Assembly (NCBI RefSeq): GCF_003667575.1
Contig: NZ_RCUY01000002.1
Location: 1 to 64,000, forward strand
Length of the DNA stretch: 64,000 nt
Source: Mycetocola lacteus
GTDB taxonomy: Bacteria > Actinomycetota > Actinomycetes > Actinomycetales > Microbacteriaceae
Direction: 5' to 3'
How positions within the stretch are numbered: position 1 is the stretch's first letter; every line of letters begins with the position of its first letter. The translations under genes and the position numbers were made by a program. The notes beneath the pieces are model-generated. The model saw only the letters and a list, made by a program, of their open reading frames with translations, did no database searches and was not told where the DNA came from. Below, one piece after another: positions 36,279 to 45,303 of this stretch.

Positions 36279-37265
36279 CTATTCGGCGCCGGTCTGTGAG
36301 ACCGCGGGGGCTGCATGACGGTGACGGCCCCAGCGCGGAAGCCCGGCGATGATCGCCGCGATCAGTGCCAGCAGTGCACCGCCGACGGTGGCGAAGGACA
36401 TCTGATCGGCACCGAAGTCCATCAGGTCCAGGATCACCGCGGTGATCAGCTGACCGGCGATCATGCCCATCCCCATCAACAGCACGCCGGTGGAGGCGAC
36501 GATCCACGCCGAGAGTCCGATGCACACACACCCGATCAGCCCGCCGATGTAGAGTGACGGATCGCTCGGCCAGGCAAACTCGGTGAAGTGCGGCCCGCCA
36601 CTGATAAAGACGGCGCAGAGCAGCGCGAAGGTGCCGAACAGGAAGTTCAGGAACGTGGCCGAGAGCACACTGTTTGCGGCCGCACGCACACGTCCGTTTA
36701 CCGCCTGCTGCCAGCCCAGCAGAAGCCCGGCGATAAAGGGCAGGATCAGTGCCCACACGGGAATGTCCACGGAAATCTTGCCGGTCACCGACCAGCCGGC
36801 GGCGGCCAGCACAAGCGCGGCACCCAGCAATCGGTTGATGCTCGGCCGGACCCGTCCAAGTGGGCCAAATCCGATGCCGTCGAGGATGAGCCCGGACACG
36901 GTCTGCCCGGCAACCACGGCGACGCTGAACATCGCGATGCCCACGATGGCTCCCACCTGGCTTTGACTAAACACCAGGAATGCACCGCAGAAGCCCGCCA
37001 GCAAAATCCACCAGGGTACCGTTTTCCCGGCAATTCCGCGGAAGATCGCGGCGACTCCGCGGCGCCCCGCGCGGGAGAAGACCATGATCAGCGAGAGCAC
37101 CACGAGGCCCGACCCGAACGAGACGGCGGCCGCGGCCAGGCCATCGTGTAGTGCCTCACCGAGGTGACCGTTAATGCGGGCCTGGATCGACATGGCCGAT
37201 CCGATCACGACGGCAAGAATAAGCGCAATCCAGCGCGGGAGAATGCGGGCGGTCCGCTGTGACAT
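36279..37265 (-). CDS. DMT-superfamily transporter (DUF606/YdcZ-type, duplicated)
   Basis: 328-residue inner-membrane protein with about ten helices, made of two homologous halves (QARINGHLGEALHDGLAAAAVSFGSG in the first, QQAVNGRVRAAANSVLSATFLNF in the second, each naming only the repeat start). The repeats are those of the YdcZ/DUF606 branch of the drug/metabolite transporter superfamily. Substrate unknown. The ATG at 37265 is favoured: GGAAGG is 7 nt upstream; the longer frame lacks a ribosome site. Confidence 0.88.
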   Translation of the reverse strand: MSQRTARILPRWIALILAVVIGSAMSIQARINGHLGEALHDGLAAAAVSFGSGLVVLSLIMVFSRAGRRGVAAIFRGIAGKTVPWWILLAGFCGAFLVFSQSQVGAIVGIAMFSVAVVAGQTVSGLILDGIGFGPLGRVRPSINRLLGAALVLAAAGWSVTGKISVDIPVWALILPFIAGLLLGWQQAVNGRVRAAANSVLSATFLNFLFGTFALLCAVFISGGPHFTEFAWPSDPSLYIGGLIGCVCIGLSAWIVASTGVLLMGMGMIAGQLITAVILDLMDFGADQMSFATVGGALLALIAAIIAGLPRWGRHRHAAPAVSQTGAE

Positions 37266-37489
37266 GGTGAAGCCTTCCAACTTGGCGCACGCAAGGGGTC
37301 GCACGCCGCGTGCCAGCTTACTCCTCGCCAGCGACCCGCACCCCCATACCGGGGGACGTGGTTCGCGCGTCCCTTCGGATCCCGAAATCGCGCGTCCAAC
37401 ACATTGTCTCTACACCCGTTATCATTAGGGACTGCCCTGTGCCCACAATCGGCACGTCTCCCCGTACCGGCAAGGACAATTCTTTACAT

Positions 37490-38482
37490 ATGGCCCTCAC
37501 CAAGAAAAAGCGCATCAGCCTGACAGTGATTCTGTCCATTGTTGTGGTGGTGCTCGCCGTCGCCGTCGGCGGCGGAATTTTCGCCCTGACCCTCGCTCAG
37601 AAGTTTGATGGTCAGACCGAGAAGATCGACGATCCGTTCCCCGATGAGGCGAACCGTCCCGCAAAGACCGATACCGGTGCGCAGAACATCCTGCTGCTCG
37701 GCTCGGATACTCGCGGCGAGATCGGCGATAAGGAGCTTGACAACATCAAGGGCGACCGCTCGGACTCCATGATGGTCCTGCACATTCCCGGCGACCGCTC
37801 GGGGGTATACATCACCTCCTTCATGCGCGACAGCTGGGTACCGATCCCCGGCCACGGCTCCGCCAAGATCAACGCGGCAATGGCCTACGGCGGCCCGAAG
37901 CTGGCGGTTGAGGTGGTCGAGAAGCTCATCAACACCCGCATCGACCACGTCGCCGTGATCGACTTCGACGGTTTCGAAAAGCTGACCGACGCGCTGGGTG
38001 GGGTGACGATCAATAACCCGATCGCCTTCACTGCGATGCATGGGAAGCAGTACTTCAAGGAGGGCGAGATCACGCTGAGCGGAACGGACGCGCTGTCCTT
38101 TGTTCGCGAGCGCTATTCCTTCAAGGATGGCGACTACCAGCGGGCACGCAACCAGCAGCTCTACATGAAGGGGGTCATGAATAAGCTGCTGAGCAAGGAA
38201 ACGCTGACCAACCCTGGTCGTGTGATCGAATCCATCGATGCGCTGGCACCCTTCCTCAAGGTCGACAGCGGCCTGAACGCCGGCTTCGCAGCTGGCCTTG
38301 CCCCGAGCATGGCGAACGTTCGCGGCGAGGACGTGCAGTTCATCACCGCGCCCACAACGGGAACCGGAACCTCCCCCGACGGCCAGTCCATTGTCCGCCT
38401 AGACGACGCCAAGATGGGTCAGCTGGCCACCGCGTTCCAGACCGACAAGCTCGAAGAGTATTTCGCGGCGAATAAGAAGTAG
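37490..38482 (+). CDS. LCP-family (LytR-CpsA-Psr) cell-wall glycopolymer ligase
   Basis: 330-residue membrane enzyme that transfers lipid-linked glycopolymers (such as capsule or teichoic-like polymers) to peptidoglycan. A basic N-terminus, one TM (~9-33, LTVILSIVVVVLAVAVGGGIFAL), and an extracellular LCP domain with ILLLGSDTR, RSDSMMVLHIPGDR, and DSWVPIPGHGSAKINAAMAYGG, which carry the family Asp/Arg residues. No LytR_C domain is fused. ATG 37490 is used; an in-frame GTG at 37439 with AGGGA 7 nt upstream would add 17 residues. It is adjacent to the glycan locus and may attach its product to the wall. Confidence 0.92.
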   Translation: MALTKKKRISLTVILSIVVVVLAVAVGGGIFALTLAQKFDGQTEKIDDPFPDEANRPAKTDTGAQNILLLGSDTRGEIGDKELDNIKGDRSDSMMVLHIPGDRSGVYITSFMRDSWVPIPGHGSAKINAAMAYGGPKLAVEVVEKLINTRIDHVAVIDFDGFEKLTDALGGVTINNPIAFTAMHGKQYFKEGEITLSGTDALSFVRERYSFKDGDYQRARNQQLYMKGVMNKLLSKETLTNPGRVIESIDALAPFLKVDSGLNAGFAAGLAPSMANVRGEDVQFITAPTTGTGTSPDGQSIVRLDDAKMGQLATAFQTDKLEEYFAANKK

Positions 38483-38497
38483 GGTTCTCTGCCTGTC

Positions 38498-38534
38498 AGA
38501 TGGCCCCGCAAAGCGCAAGCTTGCGGGGCCATCT
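38498..38534 (+). terminator. Terminator of the LCP gene
   Basis: Fourteen-pair stem AGATGGCCCCGCAA with its complement (inner GC pair closing a GCAA loop), followed by GTTTATT. Confidence 0.9.
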
Positions 38535-38626
38535 GTTTATTCACGACAAATTATCCGTGTGGACATCTGCCACCCAGCTTGTATTGGACCTCCGCATCTA
38601 CTCTGGCGTTGGAACGGAGATGACAG

Positions 38627-38746
38627 ATGAAATTAGCACTGTGGACGAGGATTACGGAGTTTTTCATTACCGACGGCCCAGAGGACCTCTCGTGGCTTGA
38701 CTGGGCCGATAGTAACGTGTCGAGCGCGCAGTCACCAAAGGCGTAG
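38627..38746 (+). CDS. Possible 39-residue small protein before the glycan locus
   Basis: ATG AAA TTA at 38627 is preceded by GGAACGGAG with 7-nt spacing and opens a 39-codon frame ending TAG 38744-38746. The peptide is Trp-rich and acidic in its second half (MKLALWTRITEFF, then EDLSWLDWADSN), without a membrane helix. It lies in the ~430-base gap between the LCP terminator and the Wzy-like gene. I do not recognise it. It could be a real small protein, a leader peptide, or chance. Confidence 0.3.
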   Translation: MKLALWTRITEFFITDGPEDLSWLDWADSNVSSAQSPKA

Positions 38747-38837
38747 TTCATCATCGCAGCACAGCGCCACCATCGGGTTTTCCCCAACGATGTGAGTACC
38801 AAATCACGTTGAATTTCCGTCCTACACGAGTCGATTA

Positions 38838-38865
38838 TTGATCGGCCGTATCGCCAGGCTAGGAT
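38838..38865 (+). promoter_or_regulatory. Putative promoter of the Wzy-like gene
   Basis: TTGATC (38838-38843), 16-bp spacer, TAGGAT (38860-38865), ~95 bp upstream of ATG 38961. The rest of the gap 38747-38960 shows no strong structure. Confidence 0.4.
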
Positions 38866-38960
38866 GAATACATAACGCGTTCGCGTCAAATGATTGTTAA
38901 CGCTGCGCCTCCCGTGTTTTCGTCGAGCTGGTTTGGGGCGAAACCGCAGTAGGGGAAAAC

Positions 38961-40340
38961 ATGTGGATCATCTGGATACTGTGCGCGCTGGCCATAATTT
39001 CTACGGTGGCCCTCGCCGTAATCGATAGACGCGACTCAACAATTGGCGCTTGGTTTGCGCTCGCTCTTATTAACCCGTTCATCACCGTTGTCAAAGGTGT
39101 GACGGCGCTGCGTGCGTTCTCCCTAGCACTATTCGCAATTGTGGGTGTGCGCGACCGCAATCGATCGTTGGCTTTGTCTGCTCCAGCCATCATCATGTTC
39201 GGGTTGGCAATTTGGTCTGCGATCACCGCACTCTGGTCTCCCGACCCTGCGGCCGCGCTAACCCGCGCGCTGGAATGGATCATTGCCTCAGCCATGCTTG
39301 GCCTGCCCTGGGTCCTGCAGAATCCACTTGACCGGGTGGGAGGTATCGCAAAAATCCTGACACCGGTCACTCTCCTTGCTGCAATCACGACGATCATGTT
39401 CCGCATTCTTCCGTCGATTGAGCGGGCATTCTTTGAATCTTCGCTGGCTCAGATAATGTTCAGTCCCAAATTGGTTGAGGACGTGCGCAGCGGACGTGTC
39501 GAGGCAAATGTGCTCCTAGGCGACGGCAACAAGGCAGGTGGCATTCTTTCAAGTAATGCAAACCGTACGTCACTCATTCTTGGCTTGGCGACGCTTGCCT
39601 ACCTCGGCATCTTCGTCTATCTCAAACACCGTTATGCGTTGATCACCGCGTTAATTTCGGCCGCCGCAGTAGTCGCCACGAACTCCAAGACCGGCATCGT
39701 CATGCTTGCGATTGCTCCGATTCTCGCTTTCATCCTCTGGCGTTCCACTCAGGGGTTGACCCGTAAAAACCTTGCCGCCGTCGCGGGGGTCCTCGTACCA
39801 CTAGCGATAATCGCTGGCGTGGGGTTGACACTTTTTGGATCTCGTTTCATAGCAGCGTCCGCCGAGACGCTGGAACCACGTAAGGCGATTTGGGCAACGG
39901 CATTTGAGCTCATTGGTCAGAACCCAGTTTTCGGATCAGGTGCCGGTAGTTGGGAACTTTTTTGGGCACCAGTTTCCGAAAAAACAGGGTTTAGCGCGGC
40001 CTATCCACCGCATAATTTTCTCCTGCGAAGCATGATCGATCTCGGAGCGATTGGGACCGTAGGCATCATCGCCGTGATCGTGCTGTTCATGTGGACTGCC
40101 TTCAAACAGCTACGTTCAAGCACATCCCACGCGGGACGGATCGCGGCCGCTCTGGTGATTGCCTCCTGGCTATGGGTCGTAGTCCATGGACTCGGCGACA
40201 ACACAGAGTATTTCGGCCTTCTTAATAATCTCCCGTTCCTGGTACTTCTCAGTATTCTGGCCAGGGCTGACAACACGGTGCGCCCGGTACTCGACCTCTC
40301 CGTCAGAGCATTCCCTCCTCAGCTATCTCGCGTGCGGTAA
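38961..40340 (+). CDS. O-antigen ligase/Wzy-like polysaccharide polymerase
   Basis: 459-residue polytopic membrane protein with roughly 10-12 helices and a large external loop (~residues 150-205) before SSNANRTSLILG, plus a conserved stretch GQNPVFGSGAGSWELFW followed by PPHNFLLRSMIDLG; these are features of the Wzy_C/O-antigen ligase family, with the HNFLL His as the usual key residue. It polymerises or transfers lipid-linked repeat units outside the membrane. ATG 38961 follows AGGGGAAAAC. The DNA is more AT-rich than the flanks, as in many acquired surface-glycan loci. Confidence 0.85.
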   Translation: MWIIWILCALAIISTVALAVIDRRDSTIGAWFALALINPFITVVKGVTALRAFSLALFAIVGVRDRNRSLALSAPAIIMFGLAIWSAITALWSPDPAAALTRALEWIIASAMLGLPWVLQNPLDRVGGIAKILTPVTLLAAITTIMFRILPSIERAFFESSLAQIMFSPKLVEDVRSGRVEANVLLGDGNKAGGILSSNANRTSLILGLATLAYLGIFVYLKHRYALITALISAAAVVATNSKTGIVMLAIAPILAFILWRSTQGLTRKNLAAVAGVLVPLAIIAGVGLTLFGSRFIAASAETLEPRKAIWATAFELIGQNPVFGSGAGSWELFWAPVSEKTGFSAAYPPHNFLLRSMIDLGAIGTVGIIAVIVLFMWTAFKQLRSSTSHAGRIAAALVIASWLWVVVHGLGDNTEYFGLLNNLPFLVLLSILARADNTVRPVLDLSVRAFPPQLSRVR

Positions 40341-40427
40341 TGCAGTTTCACCGCATCACGTGTGACTAGGTCTGAACACAGCCGGTCACCACATCCCACA
40401 ATTGATTCGAGTCCTAAGGTTTTACCC

Positions 40428-41450
40428 ATGTCCTCACCGCAAGCAGAGCCCATCGACGTAGTCGTCACCTGGGTGGATGGCAACAACCGTGAATGGCTCG
40501 AACGTCGTGCCGCGGCACTGGGGCAGGTGCCGCCGGCCTCAGCCGCCGATGAAAACGAGCAGCGATACCGCGATTGGGGATTATTCCAGTTCTGGTTTAG
40601 AGCGCTGGAAACCAACTGCCCGTGGGTAAACAAGGTATTTCTTGTTACCGCAGGACACGTACCAGCTTGGCTTGATCTAGATCATCCAAAACTTGTTGTC
40701 GTGGATCAAGACTCAATCGTTCCCGAGGCACACCAGCCGACTTTCAACTCCCAGGCGGTAGAAGCTAACTTCCACAGGATTCCCGAGCTGTCAGAGCGAT
40801 TCATTTATTTCAATGATGACTTCTACGTGGGCGCTCCGCTGTCTCCCGAATTCTTTTTCCCGGGCGGACTTCCATATGGCGTAGGAATCTTTGACGCGAT
40901 GAGCATGAACGATGCTCATGCACACGCGATGCTCAACGCCTCGGCGCTTTTGAATAAACACTTTGACAAGCGCACAGTCCTCCGGAAAAACCTCAGCAAG
41001 TGGTTCACTCTTCGATACGGTGCCGAAATCTACCGAAACATCGCACTGTTCCCATGGAAACAGCTCCTCCCGGTAATTGACCCTCACCTGCCGACCCCAA
41101 TCTTAAAGTCTTCAATGGTTGAAGCCTTTGCTGCCGCAAAATCAGAGTTAGCAGATACAAGCGCGTCTGCGTTTCGTGCCTACGAGAACATCGCACCGAT
41201 CTACCTTGTGAATATGTGGCAGCTCCTTACCGGCAAATTCGAACCACGTAACCGCCACAAGATTGGGCGATATTTAGGGTTGGGCATTGACCCCGTGGAT
41301 GAAATTGTTCAGGTCATTGAAGACGCAAGCATTCCGTTATTCTGTCTCAACGATGTGGCGGTAGAAAACACCGAGGAATTGGCGCGCGCGACCTATGCGG
41401 CTTTCACCCGCCGTTTCCCCGCACGCTCTAGCTTTGAACGCGCAGACTAA
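40428..41450 (+). CDS. Stealth-family capsular polysaccharide phosphotransferase
   Basis: 340-residue cytosolic protein of the Stealth family (CpsY/SacB-like), which transfers hexose-1-phosphate units and builds phosphodiester-linked glycans. Conserved region 1 is PIDVVVTWVDGN; region 2 is RYRDWGLFQFWFRALE..., VFLVTAGHVPAWLD, QPTFNSQAVEANFHRIP and FIYFNDDFYVG; region 3 follows at LSKWFTLRYG. ATG 40428 has AAGG 8 nt upstream; the longer frame does not. Its presence implies that the surface polymer contains sugar-phosphate linkages. It converges with the flippase gene. Confidence 0.9.
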   Translation: MSSPQAEPIDVVVTWVDGNNREWLERRAAALGQVPPASAADENEQRYRDWGLFQFWFRALETNCPWVNKVFLVTAGHVPAWLDLDHPKLVVVDQDSIVPEAHQPTFNSQAVEANFHRIPELSERFIYFNDDFYVGAPLSPEFFFPGGLPYGVGIFDAMSMNDAHAHAMLNASALLNKHFDKRTVLRKNLSKWFTLRYGAEIYRNIALFPWKQLLPVIDPHLPTPILKSSMVEAFAAAKSELADTSASAFRAYENIAPIYLVNMWQLLTGKFEPRNRHKIGRYLGLGIDPVDEIVQVIEDASIPLFCLNDVAVENTEELARATYAAFTRRFPARSSFERAD

Positions 41451-41496
41451 CCTTCCGAAACTCAGTGGCATGGTCGATTCTGGCTTGTCGGCGTCG

Positions 41497-42978
41497 TTAG
41501 CGGCCGGCTATTCGGCGAATATTCTGCAGAATCTCTTGTCCGATCGAGTCCTTGGTTAGGAGCACCGTCCCCACGAAGACGAACGCACCAACCAATACTT
41601 CGACAGCGAGCGCTAGCAGAGCGGTCCACTGCATGCCGTTCATGACAATATGGGCTCCCCAAACGCTCACCGCCATAGGTAGGACTAAGAGCGTTGGACG
41701 CAGAATCGCCATCAGGAACATCCCAAAACCAATTCTGAACCGCCACTTGAGAATCACCATGTTCAACAGGAGAGTCACCGCGGCGCCCGCCGAAACCACC
41801 AGAGCAACGGCCACAGTCCCTCCGGTCGCCGCGGTCAACAGCACGCCTCCCAATACGAGAGTAGTGCGAACAACGTTCACGATCAGAGAGACTTCGGGGC
41901 GTCCCACCGACATGAACAAAGATGAAAGCGGGCTGGTCAAGGCTCTGACGCATCCCCCGATTGCCAGGATTTGAACGATCTGAACGATCCACGTCCAGCG
42001 GTCGCCAAACAGCACTGGTACAAGGTCCTGAGCTACCAGGGCGAGCCCCACGAGAACGGGAAAGTTTACGAACCCGGTGACACGCAAGAGTTTCAGGTAT
42101 CCCCGGACCAGAGTCCCCTCGTCGTCTTGCATTCGTGACAGCGAGGGAAAAGCTGCCCGACTGAAGACACCGTTCACCGTCCCCGGGAGATTAACCGCGA
42201 GATTGAATGCAAGGTTGAACCCGCCTAGCTGGCTCACACTAACCATGCGCCCCACAACCAGGGTCCCTACGCTGTTATGGACGAAGCTCACGAGCGCATC
42301 AACGGTTTGAATCGCGCCAAATCGAAGCAGCGAGAACGCGCGACGTGGATGAAAGGCAAACGTAATACGGTGGTGGGCCGACCGAGCGAAGAGCTGAAGC
42401 AGACCCGTACGAACCGCAGCGTTTGCAACACGTCCCAGAACGTAGGAGAACACTCCCCATCCGAGCAGCGCTCCCACGATGGTCAGGATAACCCCGGTGA
42501 TGCCCGAAGCGGCCTCCGATACACCCACGGGCCGGAAACGATGTTCGCGCTCGAGGAGTCCGCGGAAGACTTGGCCGTGAGGTGAGATGAGGAATACCAG
42601 AGAAATCCATCGGATGGCCCCTTCTAGGGCTGGCTCGTTGTAGAGCGCGGCCAGGGGTGCGGCCGCGAAAAAGGCGCTCACCGCAAGCAGAAAGCCAACA
42701 CCCACGTTAAACCAATAAACGGAACTCACATCACTCTGTGTGATGTTCTTCTTCTGGATGAGAGCGTTGGACATACCGAGATCGGTGAACATGTCGATTA
42801 CCGAAACCACGATGACGAGGATTGCGACCACGCCGACTTCAGTACCGGTTAACAATCGAGCGAGAATCACAATTTGTGCAAACTGCAGTAGGCTGTTCAA
42901 CCCGGTCGAGGCACCGAGCCAAACAGCCCCGCCAAACGCTTTAGCGCCGTGTCCTGTGTCTGCCACTGCGGCGTTCAT
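41497..42978 (-). CDS. Wzx-type oligosaccharide flippase
   Basis: 493-residue membrane protein with ~12-14 helices of the MOP superfamily polysaccharide transporter class (GGAVWLGASTGLNSLLQFAQIVILARLLT at its N-terminus, listed only as an orientation mark; ALIQKKNITQSDVSSVYWFNVG). It should flip undecaprenyl-linked repeat units across the membrane. It is transcribed towards the Stealth gene and begins 54 bp after the preceding glycosyltransferase, in the same minus-strand unit. Confidence 0.88.
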   Translation of the reverse strand: MNAAVADTGHGAKAFGGAVWLGASTGLNSLLQFAQIVILARLLTGTEVGVVAILVIVVSVIDMFTDLGMSNALIQKKNITQSDVSSVYWFNVGVGFLLAVSAFFAAAPLAALYNEPALEGAIRWISLVFLISPHGQVFRGLLEREHRFRPVGVSEAASGITGVILTIVGALLGWGVFSYVLGRVANAAVRTGLLQLFARSAHHRITFAFHPRRAFSLLRFGAIQTVDALVSFVHNSVGTLVVGRMVSVSQLGGFNLAFNLAVNLPGTVNGVFSRAAFPSLSRMQDDEGTLVRGYLKLLRVTGFVNFPVLVGLALVAQDLVPVLFGDRWTWIVQIVQILAIGGCVRALTSPLSSLFMSVGRPEVSLIVNVVRTTLVLGGVLLTAATGGTVAVALVVSAGAAVTLLLNMVILKWRFRIGFGMFLMAILRPTLLVLPMAVSVWGAHIVMNGMQWTALLALAVEVLVGAFVFVGTVLLTKDSIGQEILQNIRRIAGR

Positions 42979-43032
42979 CTGCTTTCTCGAATCTGAGAGA
43001 ACGAAAACTCGTTTGATGGTCTCATCATGTCG

Positions 43033-44148
43033 CTACTGCATTCCAACGCGAGTCCAGAGCTGTTGGAAACGCTCAGCGAATCGTTCAGGGGTGTATTCGC
43101 TTTCGTACTGAGATCGCGCCCGCGCTCCCATCTCGACGGCATCGGTTGCATTCAGTTCCGCGAGAACGGTCGCGAGCTCATCAGCGTTCATCCGTTCAAA
43201 GAATCGTCCGGTCTCCTTGTCCGTGATGATGTCAGCCAATCCCCCTGCCCGACTTGCGATCACCGCGCGACCTCGTGCGAAGGCTTCAATACTAACCAGA
43301 CCAAATGGTTCAGGCTCGTCCGAGGGCATCAAAACAAAATGTGCCTCGTCGATCAGTCCGGTCAGATCAGAAGTTTCACCGACAATTCGCACACTGGACT
43401 CGATCCCCAGGTCATGTACAAGCTTGGGCACATCAACCGCTGTACCTAGCTCCGGTGGACCACCTGCAATAACAAGCTCTCCGGGTTCGTTTGCAGCTTT
43501 CCACGCGTGCAATAGGGTTCCGTGACCCTTCCAGGAATTCCACCGGCTCGCCATCAAGAAGCGAAGGTTTGCAGCCCCTGGTTGCCGTCTCGGACTAATC
43601 GGATCGTTGACCGCGTTCAATATGACCTCGACTGACGCAGACCTCACAAGCTTTAATGAGCGCCTCGACGCTTCAGAGATCGCAACCACGTGGTGCGTAT
43701 ACCGTGACAGAGCCCCCATGAGAAGTCCCATTCCTCCGGCCCAAATCTCTTGTACATGCAAGATGATCACGGCCTTTGTTCGAGCTCTCGCGATCGGTGC
43801 CGCGAGGAGCCCGGCCGAGGTCGACACATAGACAATCTCCGCAGACAGCTCACGCAGTGTTTTATCTAGCTGACGCATACGCTCCAGCAAACCAATGAGC
43901 CCTCTCGGCGTGAGGTACTTTCTTCGCACGATGGGCAGCGGCCCTACCCTAGAGGCGATGCTGCGGGACTCTAATTCGGCCACCAGACTATGCTCTGCAG
44001 GGGTGACATCATCCGGAACGAGCACGGTGATATCTCCGTGTCGGGTCTGCGGAATAGACTCCAAGACCTGGAGCAGAATACGGTCGGCTCCGTACATCTC
44101 GTTTGACGAGTGCACAAAAACGATCCCTGTGTTCCGGCGCGCCACCAT
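43033..44148 (-). CDS. Glycosyltransferase family 4 enzyme
   Basis: 371-residue GT-B glycosyltransferase of the cytosolic membrane face. The N-terminal Rossmann domain begins IVFVHSSNEMYGADRIL. The C-terminal domain has LRFLMASRWNSWKGHGTLLHAW, LVIAGGPPE, and the GT4 EX7E-like nucleotide-sugar site in SDEPEPFGLVSIEAFARG. Donor and acceptor sugars unknown. It follows the DUF1972 glycosyltransferase by 6 nt, so they are cotranscribed. Confidence 0.9.
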   Translation of the reverse strand: MVARRNTGIVFVHSSNEMYGADRILLQVLESIPQTRHGDITVLVPDDVTPAEHSLVAELESRSIASRVGPLPIVRRKYLTPRGLIGLLERMRQLDKTLRELSAEIVYVSTSAGLLAAPIARARTKAVIILHVQEIWAGGMGLLMGALSRYTHHVVAISEASRRSLKLVRSASVEVILNAVNDPISPRRQPGAANLRFLMASRWNSWKGHGTLLHAWKAANEPGELVIAGGPPELGTAVDVPKLVHDLGIESSVRIVGETSDLTGLIDEAHFVLMPSDEPEPFGLVSIEAFARGRAVIASRAGGLADIITDKETGRFFERMNADELATVLAELNATDAVEMGARARSQYESEYTPERFAERFQQLWTRVGMQ

Positions 44149-44154
44149 CGGCCC

Positions 44155-45264
44155 CTATCCAGCCAACTCGGCGAGGTTTTCCTCGTAGGCCCCACACACG
44201 CGATCCCATGTGTAGATGGCCCGACTGCGCTCCAGCGCGGTTGCGGCGCTGTGCTCCTGGAGGTCGGCATCACCCAGCATGCGTTCGCACGCCTGGATGA
44301 TCGCCTGAGGCTCGGGAGCCGTCAATACGGCACCCTCACCCAGCACCTCACGGTTATACACGGTGTCACGGGCCACGGTGGGGGCACCGCAGGCCATCGC
44401 CTGGACCAGAGCCGGGTTGGTGCCACCCACGCTGTGTCCGTGGAAGTACACGCCGGCGTGCTGCCAGAGTGCGTGCAGCTTGGCATCGTCACTCACATGT
44501 CCCAGCCACTGCACGCGCGGGAGGCGGGCCGCGAGGTCTTCGGCGCGCTCGTCGAGTTCCCCACCGTAACCGCTGGATCCCACAATCACCACGTCGTGGT
44601 TCTGCCCCAGTGCCTCGACCGCATCAAAGAACTCACCCACGGTGTTCTCGGGAACAAAACGGGCCACCACCAACACGTAGCCGCGTCGGGTCAGACCCTC
44701 GGGCACGGGTAGCGTCTCGGCCGGCTCATCCCCGCCATAGGGGATGAATACCCCGTCAACCCCGAAGTCACGCTTCCAGCGTTCGGCAATCGCCTCGGCG
44801 TCGTAGACCATGCGGTTACCCCAACGGGCAGTGAGCTTGGCACCGATCCGGAAGGTGAGCTTGGCCAGGCGACCCCATTTCTGGCGGTCCCATTCGATAC
44901 CATCCACGTTCACCAGGGTCTTGATTCCACGCATCCGCAGCAGCGGCAGCCAGAATCCGTTGGCCACGTTCATCACCAGGGCCACATCCGGCTTGTGCCA
45001 GGCGGCATGCCAGCAGGCGGTCAAACCGTAGGTGAGCGTGCTGAGCGACTTCTTCTCGATGCCACCGGTCACCACCGTGTGCACACGCGGGTCACGCCCC
45101 GGATCCTCATCCCGGGTCGACCCGGTACGCCCATACACGGTGACGTCCCATCCCTCATCGGCCAGATACGGAGCGATTCGGCGCACGGCGGTTTCAAACC
45201 CGCCATAGTAGCTGGGGTAGCCGCGCGTGCCGATCACAACAACGGATTTTGACGACGGAGCCAT
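44155..45264 (-). CDS. DUF1972 glycosyltransferase (rhamnosyltransferase-like)
   Basis: 369-residue GT-B enzyme. The N-terminus VVVIGTRGYPSYYGGFETAVRRI is typical of DUF1972 glycosyltransferases, which in several bacteria add rhamnose to surface glycans; the C-terminal GT4 half contains VARFVPENTVGEFFDAVE, VIVGSSGYGGE and SVGGTNPALVQAMACG. ATG 45264 is preferred for its GAAGTGA upstream; ATG 45285 would add seven residues and has no ribosome site. GC content here is high again, in contrast to the Wzx and GT4 genes that follow. Confidence 0.88.
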   Translation of the reverse strand: MAPSSKSVVVIGTRGYPSYYGGFETAVRRIAPYLADEGWDVTVYGRTGSTRDEDPGRDPRVHTVVTGGIEKKSLSTLTYGLTACWHAAWHKPDVALVMNVANGFWLPLLRMRGIKTLVNVDGIEWDRQKWGRLAKLTFRIGAKLTARWGNRMVYDAEAIAERWKRDFGVDGVFIPYGGDEPAETLPVPEGLTRRGYVLVVARFVPENTVGEFFDAVEALGQNHDVVIVGSSGYGGELDERAEDLAARLPRVQWLGHVSDDAKLHALWQHAGVYFHGHSVGGTNPALVQAMACGAPTVARDTVYNREVLGEGAVLTAPEPQAIIQACERMLGDADLQEHSAATALERSRAIYTWDRVCGAYEENLAELAG

Positions 45265-45303
45265 GGATTCACTTCGATTCTGCATAAAAATTACGGGGTC
45301 AAA

